Shown here: positions 7,884 to 16,362 of the stretch, one piece after another
Layout of the letters: every line of letters starts with the position of its first letter
Numbering within the stretch: the first letter of the stretch is position 1
Assembly (NCBI GenBank): GCA_002709185.1
Contig: PAQB01000001.1
Coordinates: 15,075-33,147, forward strand
DNA from: Flavobacteriaceae bacterium
Lineage (GTDB): Bacteria; Bacteroidota; Bacteroidia; Flavobacteriales; Flavobacteriaceae
Reading direction: 5' to 3'
Length of the DNA stretch: 18,073 nucleotides
Notes under the pieces: generated by a model
Told to the model about the DNA's origin: nothing
The model's input: only the letters and a program-made list of their open reading frames with translations
Database searches by the model: none
Made by a program: the position numbers and the translations under genes

Positions 7884-10800
7884 TTAGAAATACGCCTTTA
7901 ATTGGACGGTTCCAGTATGGATGGTTTGGCTTGATTCTGATTTACGACCAAAATAATTCAAATTTAAATCCAAGTATTTTGTCAAGCGTTTTTGAGCCAC
8001 GACCGACCATGTAAAATTTGTACCAGGCTGAAGCCCCTCCATCATTTGATATGCTACAGGGTTGTTGGCATTTCCTCTGAAATCATTAGAAAAATAATTC
8101 AACTCCGCGGTAATGGCTGCCTTTTGATTTTGAGTGAGAACAGCTGAAATGCCCAACTTGTGTTGTTCTAAAATTTCTTGTCCTTGAATTAAATTGTTTT
8201 TTTTATGAAACTGATAAAACAAATCAAAGCGCTTGTTGTCGTCCATCAAATACGATAATTTCGGACTTACAAGCCATTGATCTAAATCATAATTTTTTGA
8301 TGTAAAATTTTCACTAGTAGCCCTATTACTTTCAATATTGGTTTGGAAATTTAAAAGCCACTGATCTTGAATCTTGTGTGTAAAATTGAACTGATGTCCA
8401 GATCCTTTTTGAGTGACAGCTCCAAAAGAAAGTACATTTTTTAATTCGGAATCAAAATAAGTATAAGACATCGTGTAGTGTTGTTTTCCTCTATTAAAAA
8501 ACAATTGATTTCTAAAATTAGACTGCAATCCCAACTGCTGTCCTGCTTCAGATTTAAATGGATTTAAATTAATTTTCTGAAATACATTTCGGTCTTTTCG
8601 ATCTATGAGATAAGTTGTTAAATTGTAAAAATGTGACCAAAATTTTTGACGTTTATTACTAGAATTTACCCATTGTATAGGATCGAAAGTAAGCGATTGG
8701 CTCAAACGGTTTTGATGGGTTCTGATAAAAACTTGATTGGGCAGTAGTACCCGTATATAGGTCGCTTGGTCTTGAAACTGAGCCACTTCAAATTCCTCAA
8801 GTTCTTGGATTCCATTGCCATTGTAATCGAACCAAACAAAAGAACCACGCCCAGGTTCGACCTCAACATAAGTAAAGTCCTGTTGTGGCAAGCGCCCAGA
8901 ATTAGTTTCGTAAACAGTCTGCCATTGCACTAGATTTTTAAGGAAACTTTGATTGTAAAAAACCCTAGAGTTTAAAGACTTTTGAGGCGGCTGTTGTTGA
9001 GTTTTTAAATTAAAAAGACGGTAATTGACAAATAGACTTAAATCCGTATTTTTTGAGGCGATTAATTTAGAATTTAAATAATAGGTGTCCGATTGATTGA
9101 CACGTTGCAAACGGTTGCCCTGAACACTGTCATTAACGCGGTGAATATAGCCTACTTTCACAAAAACTTTGGTAGAATCACCAACGCCTAAAAATCCTTC
9201 GTAAGAAGAAAATCTTTGACTGAGAGAATCCAATTGGCTGTCAATCTGTGAAACGATTTTATTGTTTTCAGTTGAAAATTTCAACCCAGGCCAGAACTTA
9301 CCAACCTGGTATTTTAATTGAGATATGGATCTTAAAAACTTAGAAGATGAGCGATTACTATTTGTTTTTAAGATACTCGATTGGTTTTGAAATTCTAGTT
9401 TTTCTGCTTTCAAATTGGCGCTTAAAAGATGGCGGTTTCCAATGTAGTTTTTAGAAAAATTCAAATGCTGAAAGGCATAATTAATCTGCCCTACTTCAGG
9501 TTTTGATAAGGCAATTATATTTTTCAAAAATAACTGAGTCCCCATTTCAGAAGCAATTCCATTACCCAAAGGGTTGTCTAGGTTCCAGTCTCTATTAAAC
9601 TCTGGATTATAAAGGGTTTGTATATTTCTAAAGTCTTTATGAATATAATCTAACCCTGAAGCGAGATCAATGGTCCAGCCTTTCAAAAAACGCGGTAAAT
9701 GATGATTTATATCATAGCGAGCAGCCAAGCCATCGTTATTGCTGTCCGATAAGTTCGAAAATAAATTTAAATCGTTTCGGCTGGCAGCCAATTCAAAGTC
9801 TAGCTGCGTATTTTGGGAGGGACTGTAGCGTCCATTTAAGACTGCCAATTGCAATTTTACTGGCGCCACTAATTGTACAATAGGTGCATAATTCCCCTGT
9901 GGTTGTCCAGAAATTGGAGCGATGTACTCATATATATTTGAAATGGAGCTGGAATTGACCAATATATAATCTCCCTGCTGATCGCCTACCGATAAAAAAT
10001 TGACCTGAAATAAATCGTCATCTGGATTGTTAGAAAACACAAAGATTTCTTGGCCATTTACAAGTTCTTTCTTGTATAAAATTCTATTTTCAGAAAATTC
10101 TTGTGGATTGGCTGAAGGGGCTGTCATTAAAGATGTATCGTCTCCAGCTTGTGCTAAAATGGTCGCTTGGGCGTTGCTTAGGTTTTGCTGAAGCGGTTGG
10201 TTCTTTAGATCATTTTCATTATAAAATGACATCCCAAGCTGAAACTTTTCTGTACTGAATTGTCCGCCAGCATAGCCAACAAAACGGGTGTAATTTCTAT
10301 CACTAAACTGATAATCAACCGTGATACGCATTTCTGAGTTGATGGGAAATGTTGGAGTAAACACAATTTCTCCGGCATTGTAATCGATAATATAATCATT
10401 AGTAGCACCGCGTTCCAGCGCCAAGCCATTCACATATACGGTTTCACTACCAGAAACAATCAATACAAACAATTCATTATTAGGACCCTTTAACTTGTAT
10501 GGCCCCTGAATCCCCTCTTGAGCTGTAAATTGACTTCTGGTAAACTGACCTCTCACCAAGGCGCCAGAGACAAAAGCAGAAGTTTCTGAATTATTGGATT
10601 TAAAACGAGAACGCACCAACAAGCCTTGAACACGCTTTGAAAATTCAGCAAAATAAGAGCTTGAATTCTCTAAGTCAATATCTCCAGCGCGTATGGACCA
10701 TCTATCAGTAAAGGCTTCAATAAAAACTTGATCAAATTCGTCTAAACGTTGCGAATATCCACTTTGTTGTAATGGAATATTAGCATCTTGTATAGAAGCC

Positions 10801-11321
10801 CTGAGCGTAACTTTTTCGCTAAGTTTTCCGCTAATTTGAAGATCTAATTCACTGTTGAGTACAGAATTTTGATTGTTGCCAATGGTCACACCTCTGGAAA
10901 GACTCCCCGAAGTTGTTAAGCCCTCAAAAGGGACAGCAGCCTGTTCTACATTGGGCTTAGAAAGCTGATACAACTTGTTTGTCAATCCTGTAGAATTTAC
11001 AATAACAGCAGTATCTAATTGTTTGTAGGCACGGGTCATAAAATCTGGGAATCTCAAATACTGAACCCAAACGGAATCTAAATTGAGTGCAGCCGGCTTA
11101 AAGCGTAAAATAGCCGTATTGTAATCCATTGTATAAAGCGAATCTGCCAGCGGCTTATTTTGTAAATCTAGGACCTTGAAATGATTAGAATTAACCCCAA
11201 CACTGTCCAAAACTACCAGCGCATTGATGGCTATTTTTCTGGATTGAATCAGCGGTTCTTCAATCTGTGACCAAGACCAAAAAAAAGACAACAATAATAT
11301 GAAAGTATGTAATAGGCGCAT
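7884..11321 (-). CDS. Large outer-membrane beta-barrel protein with SprA-N-like region
   Basis: The product is 1145 residues from the ATG at 11319-11321. The frame extends six codons to a TTG at 11339, but the ATG gives a compact signal peptide (MRLLHTFILLLSFFWSWSQ) and is preferred. After a small N-terminal domain (about 20-130), residues about 137-205 contain SGSLSRGVTIGNNQ, ELDLQISGKL, ASIQDANIPLQQ and RLDEFDQVFIE. From memory this pattern occurs in the repeated regions of SprA, the T9SS translocon. The remainder is long, with alternating hydrophobic/polar strands rich in Asn, Gln, Tyr and Phe, and a terminal QLKAYF ending in Phe like an outer-membrane beta signal. A calcium-loop-like WFDYNGNGIQELEEF lies at 830-844. 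SprA itself is much larger (over 2,000 residues), so this is not SprA. No TonB box or plug domain is apparent. The role is unknown. Confidence 0.8.
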   Translation of the reverse strand: MRLLHTFILLLSFFWSWSQIEEPLIQSRKIAINALVVLDSVGVNSNHFKVLDLQNKPLADSLYTMDYNTAILRFKPAALNLDSVWVQYLRFPDFMTRAYKQLDTAVIVNSTGLTNKLYQLSKPNVEQAAVPFEGLTTSGSLSRGVTIGNNQNSVLNSELDLQISGKLSEKVTLRASIQDANIPLQQSGYSQRLDEFDQVFIEAFTDRWSIRAGDIDLENSSSYFAEFSKRVQGLLVRSRFKSNNSETSAFVSGALVRGQFTRSQFTAQEGIQGPYKLKGPNNELFVLIVSGSETVYVNGLALERGATNDYIIDYNAGEIVFTPTFPINSEMRITVDYQFSDRNYTRFVGYAGGQFSTEKFQLGMSFYNENDLKNQPLQQNLSNAQATILAQAGDDTSLMTAPSANPQEFSENRILYKKELVNGQEIFVFSNNPDDDLFQVNFLSVGDQQGDYILVNSSSISNIYEYIAPISGQPQGNYAPIVQLVAPVKLQLAVLNGRYSPSQNTQLDFELAASRNDLNLFSNLSDSNNDGLAARYDINHHLPRFLKGWTIDLASGLDYIHKDFRNIQTLYNPEFNRDWNLDNPLGNGIASEMGTQLFLKNIIALSKPEVGQINYAFQHLNFSKNYIGNRHLLSANLKAEKLEFQNQSSILKTNSNRSSSKFLRSISQLKYQVGKFWPGLKFSTENNKIVSQIDSQLDSLSQRFSSYEGFLGVGDSTKVFVKVGYIHRVNDSVQGNRLQRVNQSDTYYLNSKLIASKNTDLSLFVNYRLFNLKTQQQPPQKSLNSRVFYNQSFLKNLVQWQTVYETNSGRLPQQDFTYVEVEPGRGSFVWFDYNGNGIQELEEFEVAQFQDQATYIRVLLPNQVFIRTHQNRLSQSLTFDPIQWVNSSNKRQKFWSHFYNLTTYLIDRKDRNVFQKINLNPFKSEAGQQLGLQSNFRNQLFFNRGKQHYTMSYTYFDSELKNVLSFGAVTQKGSGHQFNFTHKIQDQWLLNFQTNIESNRATSENFTSKNYDLDQWLVSPKLSYLMDDNKRFDLFYQFHKKNNLIQGQEILEQHKLGISAVLTQNQKAAITAELNYFSNDFRGNANNPVAYQMMEGLQPGTNFTWSVVAQKRLTKYLDLNLNYFGRKSESSQTIHTGTVQLKAYF

Positions 11322-11367
11322 GCTATGTTTAAACTTCAATATGGCTGAAATATTTTGTTGATACTTT

Positions 11368-11393
11368 TAAATAAAAATGGCCATTTTTATTTA
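11368..11393. repeat. 26-bp perfect palindrome, candidate operator
   Basis: The half-site TAAATAAAAATGG at 11368-11380 is followed with no spacer by its exact reverse complement at 11381-11393. It lies between the divergent barrel gene (start 11321) and xthA (start 11445), so it is not positioned as a terminator. Its right edge touches the proposed -33 region of the xthA promoter. A zero-spacer palindrome cannot form an RNA hairpin with a normal loop without opening central pairs, so a dimeric DNA-binding protein site is the simplest reading. Confidence 0.7.
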
Positions 11394-11422
11394 GTGTAAA
11401 AGTAAGGCTTTAATTATTTTTG
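11391..11422 (+). promoter_or_regulatory. xthA operon promoter (TTAG-N20-TATTTTTG)
   Basis: An exact TAnnTTTG (TATTTTTG) occupies 11415-11422. TTAG at 11391-11394, one mismatch from TTTG, lies 20 bases upstream. Transcription would begin near 11428, giving a leader of about 17 bases to the ATG at 11445. A second, weaker -7-like sequence (TACCTTTC, 11435-11442) has no suitably spaced -33 partner. Confidence 0.5.
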
Positions 11423-11444
11423 CTGAAACTATAGTACCTTTCTG

Positions 11445-12212
11445 ATGAAAATCATCTCATACAATGTAAATGGCATTCGGGCAGCTGTAAAAAAGGGATT
11501 TGTGGAATGGCTGATAGCTGCTGATCCTGACGTGATCTGTTTACAAGAAATTAAAGCGCAAAAAGAGCAACTTGACCTAGGCATTTTTGAGACGGCAGGC
11601 TACCCTTACCACTATTGGTTCAGTGCTCAAAAAAAAGGATATAGTGGGGTGGCCATTTTATGCAAAAAAAAACCTCAAAATATAATTTACGGGACTGGCA
11701 TTGCCTCTATGGATTTCGAGGGTAGAAATCTTCGTGTAGATTTCCCTGAAGTTTCCATTATGAGTTTGTATTTACCCTCAGGAACGAACATCCAACGTTT
11801 GGAACACAAGTTTGAATACATGGATTTATTTAGAGCTTACATCGATGATCTAAAAAAAGAAAAACCAAATCTTGTAATTTGTGGCGATTACAACATTTGC
11901 CATGAAGCCATTGATATTCACGACCCAGTTCGCAACAAAAACGTGTCTGGATTTTTGCCTGAGGAACGGGCTTGGATGGGGGCTTTTTTAAAGAGTGGAT
12001 TTACTGACGCCTTTCGCGCTCTAAATACTGAGCCTCACCAATACAGTTGGTGGAGTTACCGCGCCAATTCTAGAGCCAATAACAAAGGGTGGCGACTGGA
12101 TTATACCCTTGTTTCTGACCCTTTAAAACATAAGATTAAGCGCGCACTCATTTTAAAAGAAGCCGTACACAGCGATCATTGTCCAGTTTTATTAGAATTA
12201 AAAACAAATTAA
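11445..12212 (+). CDS. xthA: Exodeoxyribonuclease III (AP endonuclease)
   Basis: A 255-residue member of the exonuclease/endonuclease/phosphatase fold, acting in base-excision repair by cutting DNA at abasic sites and removing 3' blocking groups. Active-site positions are all visible: N7 in SYNVNGIRAA, E35 in ICLQEIK, Y109 in SLYLPSG, D148 and N150 in ICGDYN, D219 in GWRLDY, and the D244-H245 pair in HSDHCPVLLEL. The SYRANSRANNKGWRLDY segment is typical of the ExoA/XthA branch. The length matches the family. The gene starts a plus-strand unit: the OmpA-like lipoprotein gene begins 3 bases after its stop. The upstream region has a Bacteroidota promoter and a 26-bp palindrome. Confidence 0.96.
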   Translation: MKIISYNVNGIRAAVKKGFVEWLIAADPDVICLQEIKAQKEQLDLGIFETAGYPYHYWFSAQKKGYSGVAILCKKKPQNIIYGTGIASMDFEGRNLRVDFPEVSIMSLYLPSGTNIQRLEHKFEYMDLFRAYIDDLKKEKPNLVICGDYNICHEAIDIHDPVRNKNVSGFLPEERAWMGAFLKSGFTDAFRALNTEPHQYSWWSYRANSRANNKGWRLDYTLVSDPLKHKIKRALILKEAVHSDHCPVLLELKTN

Positions 12213-12215
12213 ATC

Positions 12216-13175
12216 ATGCCAAAAAAAATCATTGTTCTAGGGCTTATTGTATTGAACATAACAGCATGCGTTTCCTCAAAATCATTTAATGACCTGGATG
12301 TAAAATACCGACAGCTCAAATCCGATTATGATGCATTGGCGTTGAATAATACAAATGAGATTGGTGAGAAAAATGAACTACAAGACCAATTGAATGCATT
12401 ACAAGCGACGTATGATATTACCCTTTCAGAAAGAATTCAACTTGAAAAGGATTTGGAAATGCTTCAAAAAAATTACAATCAATTAAATACAGCTTACACT
12501 GCCCTTGAGCAAAACAGTTCTAAGGTCCTAGAAGAAAATGCCAAAAAAAATAGAGCCCTTTTAGAAGCGCTTGCGCTTAAAGAAGAAGCCCTCGCCTTAG
12601 AAAATGAACGCTTGATGCGATTGCAAGCAGATATGCAGGAACGTTCGGATCGCATCGCTGAACTTGAAGAATTAATAGCTGCGAAAGATCAAGCAATGAA
12701 AGATTTGAAAAATTCTATTTCAAAAGCCTTGACAGCTTTTGAGGGTAAAGGGCTAACTGTTGAACAAAGAAATGGAAAAGTCTACGTTTCTATGGAAAAT
12801 AAACTTCTATTTAAATCTGGAAGTTGGTCTGTTGGGAATCAGGGTCGAAATGCGATTGAGCAGTTAGGTAGTGTGCTTGCAGAAAATCCTGATATTGCTG
12901 TTTTGATAGAAGGCCATACTGACAATGTCCCTTTCTCAAACGGCGGTAAAATTGCAAACAATTGGGACTTATCTACCAAACGCGCCACAGCCATCATATC
13001 AATTTTAAGTGAAAATAAAGCCATATCACTCAATAATTTAACAGCAGCAGGGCGAAGCGAATATGCACCTGTAGAAAGCAATGACACCGCTATAGGTAAA
13101 GCCAAGAACAGACGTATTGAAGTGGTTTTAACCCCCAAACTCGACGAAATCTCTAAACTTTTAAATGGGAATTAA
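12216..13175 (+). CDS. OmpA-like coiled-coil lipoprotein
   Basis: A 319-residue lipoprotein probably anchored in the outer membrane and bound to peptidoglycan. The signal peptide ends in a lipobox (NITAC), with C18 as the lipidated residue. Residues about 25-170 are rich in Leu, Glu, Lys, Gln and Ala in a heptad-like pattern, predicting a long coiled coil. Residues about 190-307 form an OmpA C-terminal domain: LLFKSGSWSV, IEGHTDNVPF (231-240), NWDLSTKRA (249-257) and AGRSEYAPV. By comparison with characterised OmpA domains, D236 and R256 are the likely contacts to diaminopimelate. It follows xthA by 3 bases, and its stop overlaps the next gene's start in TAATG, so translational coupling is likely. 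A MotB-like motor role is less likely because it has a lipobox instead of a transmembrane helix. Confidence 0.92.
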   Translation: MPKKIIVLGLIVLNITACVSSKSFNDLDVKYRQLKSDYDALALNNTNEIGEKNELQDQLNALQATYDITLSERIQLEKDLEMLQKNYNQLNTAYTALEQNSSKVLEENAKKNRALLEALALKEEALALENERLMRLQADMQERSDRIAELEELIAAKDQAMKDLKNSISKALTAFEGKGLTVEQRNGKVYVSMENKLLFKSGSWSVGNQGRNAIEQLGSVLAENPDIAVLIEGHTDNVPFSNGGKIANNWDLSTKRATAIISILSENKAISLNNLTAAGRSEYAPVESNDTAIGKAKNRRIEVVLTPKLDEISKLLNGN

Positions 13176-14212
13176 TGGAATACACAACCCTTCCTAATAC
13201 AGACATAAAAGTCAGTAAAATATGCTTAGGCACCATGACCTGGGGTAACCAAAACACCCAAGCCGATGGTTTCGCTCAAATGGATTGTGCAGTTGAAAAA
13301 GGTGTTAATTTTTTTGACACCGCAGAACTCTATCCTGTTCCAGCAACAAAAGAAACCCAGGGGCGTACTAGTGAGATTATAGGAAATTGGTTCAAGCAAA
13401 GGCAAAACAGAGGTAAAGTTGTTTTGGCTAGTAAAATTGCAGGGCCTGGAGATTATACCGCGCACATTCGAACGACTGGATTTAAAGGAGATTCTATCAA
13501 ACAGGCCATTGATTTAGAATTGAAAAGACTGCAAACAGATTATATTGATTTATACCAGCTGCATTGGCCAGAACGACATACAAACACCTTTGGGGTGCGT
13601 GATTTTAAGCCCAGTCCAAAAGACCCTTGGAGAGATAATTTTAATGAAGTCCTTCACGAACTCAATGCACTTGTGAAAGCTGGAAAAATTAGAGCCTATG
13701 GCCTCTCCAATGAAAAAAGTTGGGGAAGTATGCGTTATTTAGAAGAAGTACGGAAGGACAAGCTTCCCAAAATAAGCACCATTCAGAATGCCTATTCCTT
13801 ATTGAATAGGATTTTTGAAGGCGATTTAGCTGAAATTTCCTTAAGGGAAAACATGGGTCTTTTAGCCTATTCGCCTCTAGCCTTTGGGGTTTTATCAGGA
13901 AAATATATTGAGGGTACCGCAGCGAAAAATGCACGATTGAATTTATTCCCAAGGTTTGCAAGATACAGTAGTAAACAAGCGACAATTGCGACAAAAGCCT
14001 ATCTCAATCTTGCCAAAGAATCGGGTTTGTCTCTAACCAGCATGGCTTTGGCATTTGTGAACGGGCGTCCATTTGTGACAAGTAATATCATTGGAGCCAC
14101 TACAGTAGAACAGTTAAAAGAAAATATTGACAGCATCAATATAAAATTAAATGAAGACATGCTTAGAGAGATCAACGCGATACACTCTAAAATTCCTAAT
14201 CCATCCCCATAA
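13175..14212 (+). CDS. tas: Tas-like aldo/keto reductase
   Basis: A 345-residue NADPH-dependent aldo/keto reductase close in length and sequence to E. coli Tas (346 residues, recalled). Shared features are GLGTMTWG-like GTMTWGNQNTQA (19-30), YPVPATKETQGRTSEIIGNW (53-72), LYQLHWPERHTNTFG (126-140) and the late GATTVEQLKENI. The catalytic tetrad of the superfamily is present as D48, Y53, K87 and H130. The natural substrate of Tas proteins is uncertain; the E. coli gene was found as a suppressor affecting tyrosine/prephenate metabolism under starvation. Its ATG overlaps the stop of the upstream lipoprotein gene by one base. The stop lies two bases from the convergent rlmN stop. No metabolic partner is encoded nearby, so the physiological role is open. 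Confidence 0.88.
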   Translation: MEYTTLPNTDIKVSKICLGTMTWGNQNTQADGFAQMDCAVEKGVNFFDTAELYPVPATKETQGRTSEIIGNWFKQRQNRGKVVLASKIAGPGDYTAHIRTTGFKGDSIKQAIDLELKRLQTDYIDLYQLHWPERHTNTFGVRDFKPSPKDPWRDNFNEVLHELNALVKAGKIRAYGLSNEKSWGSMRYLEEVRKDKLPKISTIQNAYSLLNRIFEGDLAEISLRENMGLLAYSPLAFGVLSGKYIEGTAAKNARLNLFPRFARYSSKQATIATKAYLNLAKESGLSLTSMALAFVNGRPFVTSNIIGATTVEQLKENIDSINIKLNEDMLREINAIHSKIPNPSP

Positions 14213-14214
14213 AA

Positions 14215-15255
14215 TTAGGCTTTATTGGCCAGCTGACCACAAGCCGCATCGATGTCTTTCCCGCGAGAACGACGCACTGTAACAGTAATGTTTTTAGCTT
14301 CTAACATGGTCACATACTGATCAATAACCGAAGATTTGGCTTGTTGAAAAGTGCCATCATCAATGGGATTGTATTCAATAAGATTGACCTTACTAGGGGC
14401 AAATTTGCAAAAATCAATCAATGCTAAAATGTCTTTGGTTTTATCATTAACACCTTCCCAAACAACATACTCGTAAGTTATTCTTCGCTTGGTCTTGGCA
14501 TACCAAAATTCTAAAGCTTCCCGCAATTCCTTTAATGGAAATGATTTGTTAAAAGGCATGATTTGAGTCCGAACCTCATCAATGGCCGAGTGTAAAGAGA
14601 CTGCAAGGTTAAATTTAACGGCATCTTCCGCCATTTTTTTTATCATTTTTGGGATTCCAGAAGTGGAGACAACAATGCGTTTGGGAGACATCCCCAAGCC
14701 TTCATCCGAAGTGATTTTATCGATGGCTTTTAAAACATTATTGTAATTCATAAGAGGTTCACCCATCCCCATAAATACAATATTTGTAAGCTTTTTATTA
14801 TGATATAGGCGGCTTTGTTTATCAATGGCCACCACTTGATCATAAATTTCATCGGGATTTAGATTTCGCATCCGTTTAAGCCTTGAAGTCGCACAAAATT
14901 TACAATCCAAACTACAACCTACTTGAGAGGACACACAAGCTGTAGTGCGCTTGGCCGTAGGAATTAAAACCGATTCTACAATAAGACCATCGTGAAGGCG
15001 CACAGCATTTTTAATCGTTCCATCGCTACTGCGTTGCATGGTATCCACTTCAATGTGATTGATTGTAAAAGAGGCTTCAAGCAATTGCCTATTTTGTTTT
15101 GAAATATTGGTCATATCCTCAAAACGATATACGCCCTTTTTCCAAAGCCATTCATAAACTTGTTTCCCCCGAAAAGCTTTCGCTGAATTTTGGGTGAAAA
15201 AAGCCATCAAATCTTCTTTAGATAGCGCTCTTATGTCTTTTTTAACGATACTCAC
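14215..15255 (-). CDS. rlmN: 23S rRNA (adenine-2503-C2)/tRNA methyltransferase RlmN
   Basis: A radical SAM methyltransferase that methylates C2 of A2503 in 23S rRNA and A37 in some tRNAs. From the GTG at 15253-15255 the product is 346 residues (SIVKKDIRALS), matching flavobacterial RlmN starts. A longer frame runs to a GTG at 15273, but its start would lie inside the queA terminator hairpin, so I reject it. The [4Fe-4S] motif C-x3-C-x2-C is at C114, C118 and C121 (CSLDCKFC). The two catalytic cysteines correspond to C107 (ACVSSQVGC) and C339 (AACGQLANKA). GEPLMNY and RRSRGKDIDAACGQL are typical of RlmN rather than Cfr. No consensus promoter is visible just upstream; expression may depend on terminator read-through or an unrecognised promoter within queA. 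Confidence 0.94.
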   Translation of the reverse strand: MSIVKKDIRALSKEDLMAFFTQNSAKAFRGKQVYEWLWKKGVYRFEDMTNISKQNRQLLEASFTINHIEVDTMQRSSDGTIKNAVRLHDGLIVESVLIPTAKRTTACVSSQVGCSLDCKFCATSRLKRMRNLNPDEIYDQVVAIDKQSRLYHNKKLTNIVFMGMGEPLMNYNNVLKAIDKITSDEGLGMSPKRIVVSTSGIPKMIKKMAEDAVKFNLAVSLHSAIDEVRTQIMPFNKSFPLKELREALEFWYAKTKRRITYEYVVWEGVNDKTKDILALIDFCKFAPSKVNLIEYNPIDDGTFQQAKSSVIDQYVTMLEAKNITVTVRRSRGKDIDAACGQLANKA

Positions 15256-15258
15256 AAT

Positions 15259-15284
15259 AAAAAAAAGCCTCACTAAGAGGCTTT
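15259..15284 (-). terminator. Intrinsic terminator of queA
   Basis: On the minus strand an 8-bp stem (AAAGCCTC pairing with GAGGCTTT) encloses the five-base loop TTAGT and runs into eight consecutive T residues (15266 down to 15259). It begins seven bases after the queA stop codon. This is a classic rho-independent terminator for the queA transcript. Confidence 0.88.
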
Positions 15285-15290
15285 GTATAT

Positions 15291-16340
15291 TTATAAAATT
15301 AGCATGGCATCGCCATAACTGTAAAATTTATATTTTTCTTTGACTGCCTCTTCGTAGGCTTTCATTACAAAATCATAGCCTCCGAAAGCAGCTGTCATCA
15401 TTAAAAGTGTAGACTTTGGTGTATGAAAATTGGTAATCATACAGTTGGCTATTGAAAATTCATAAGGCGGAAAAATAAATTTATTAGTCCACCCTGAAAA
15501 TTCATTCAGAGTCGCACTGGATGAAACGGAACTTTCAATGGAGCGCATCACTGTGGTACCAACAGCACATATTCGACGTTTCCCAGCCAAGGCCTTGTTA
15601 ATTGTTTTTGTCGCATCTTCACCAATAATAATTTCTTCACTGTCCATTTTATGCTTGGACAGGTCTTCTACTTCAACGGGGTTAAAAGTACCCAACCCAA
15701 CATGCAAAGTAACTTCTGCGAAATCAATGCCCTTAATTTCAAGGCGTTTTAAAAGGTGTTTTGAAAAATGAAGCCCGGCAGTGGGTGCAGCAACCGCGCC
15801 TTCGTTTTTAGCATATATAGTTTGGTAACGGTCCTCATCTTGGGGCTCAACTTCTCTTTTTATATATTTTGGAAGCGGGGTCTGACCAAGCTCATTTAAC
15901 TTGGAGCGAAACTCGTCATAAGAACCATCAAATAAGAAGCGTAAGGTTCTGCCTCTTGAAGTGGTATTGTCAATGACTTCAGCTACTAAACTTTCATCCT
16001 CACCAAAATACAGTTTGTTTCCAATTCTAATCTTACGAGCCGGATCTACCAGTACATCCCAAAGGCGTTGTTCTGAATTGAGCTCACGAAGCAAGAATAC
16101 TTCTATTCGCGCACCGGTTTTTTCTTTATTGCCAAACAAACGTGCAGGGAATACTTTGGTGTTGTTTAAGATCATCACATCGTCTTGCTCAAAATAATCG
16201 ATGAGATCTTTAAAGTATTTATGTTCTATGGTTTGTTTTTCCCTGTTCAAAACCATCAAGCGTGCTTCATCTCTATTCTCTGAAGGGTATTCAGCTAGGA
16301 GGTCGTCGGGTAATTCAAAACTAAAGTGGGATAATTTCAT
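15291..16340 (-). CDS. queA: S-adenosylmethionine:tRNA ribosyltransferase-isomerase
   Basis: A 349-residue enzyme that transfers and isomerises the ribosyl group of S-adenosylmethionine onto preQ1-modified tRNA, making epoxyqueuosine in the queuosine pathway. Family signatures are [20 protein letters not shown] (8-27), [13 protein letters not shown] (58-70), [13 protein letters not shown] (181-193), [20 protein letters not shown] (213-232) and [20 protein letters not shown] (302-321). The length matches QueA proteins. The ATG at 16338-16340 lies about 17 bases from the predicted start site of a strong Bacteroidota promoter, and an intrinsic terminator follows, so queA appears to be a single-gene transcript between aroA and rlmN. 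No Shine-Dalgarno sequence is present. Confidence 0.97.
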   Translation of the reverse strand: MKLSHFSFELPDDLLAEYPSENRDEARLMVLNREKQTIEHKYFKDLIDYFEQDDVMILNNTKVFPARLFGNKEKTGARIEVFLLRELNSEQRLWDVLVDPARKIRIGNKLYFGEDESLVAEVIDNTTSRGRTLRFLFDGSYDEFRSKLNELGQTPLPKYIKREVEPQDEDRYQTIYAKNEGAVAAPTAGLHFSKHLLKRLEIKGIDFAEVTLHVGLGTFNPVEVEDLSKHKMDSEEIIIGEDATKTINKALAGKRRICAVGTTVMRSIESSVSSSATLNEFSGWTNKFIFPPYEFSIANCMITNFHTPKSTLLMMTAAFGGYDFVMKAYEEAVKEKYKFYSYGDAMLIL

Positions 16341-16362
16341 GGGTTCATTTTTTTACAAGTCG

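Noticed and set aside
11322..11339. TTG start six codons upstream for the barrel protein
   Set aside because: TTG is a rarer start, and the ATG at 11319-11321 directly precedes a well-formed signal peptide.
11419..11442. Alternative xthA promoter using TTTG at 11419 with TACCTTTC at 11435
   Set aside because: The spacing is only 12 bases, too short for the Bacteroidota pattern, and the -7 has a mismatch at its last base.
12216..13175. Assignment of the OmpA-like protein as flagellar MotB
   Set aside because: It has a lipobox (C18) rather than a transmembrane helix, and no flagellar genes are nearby.
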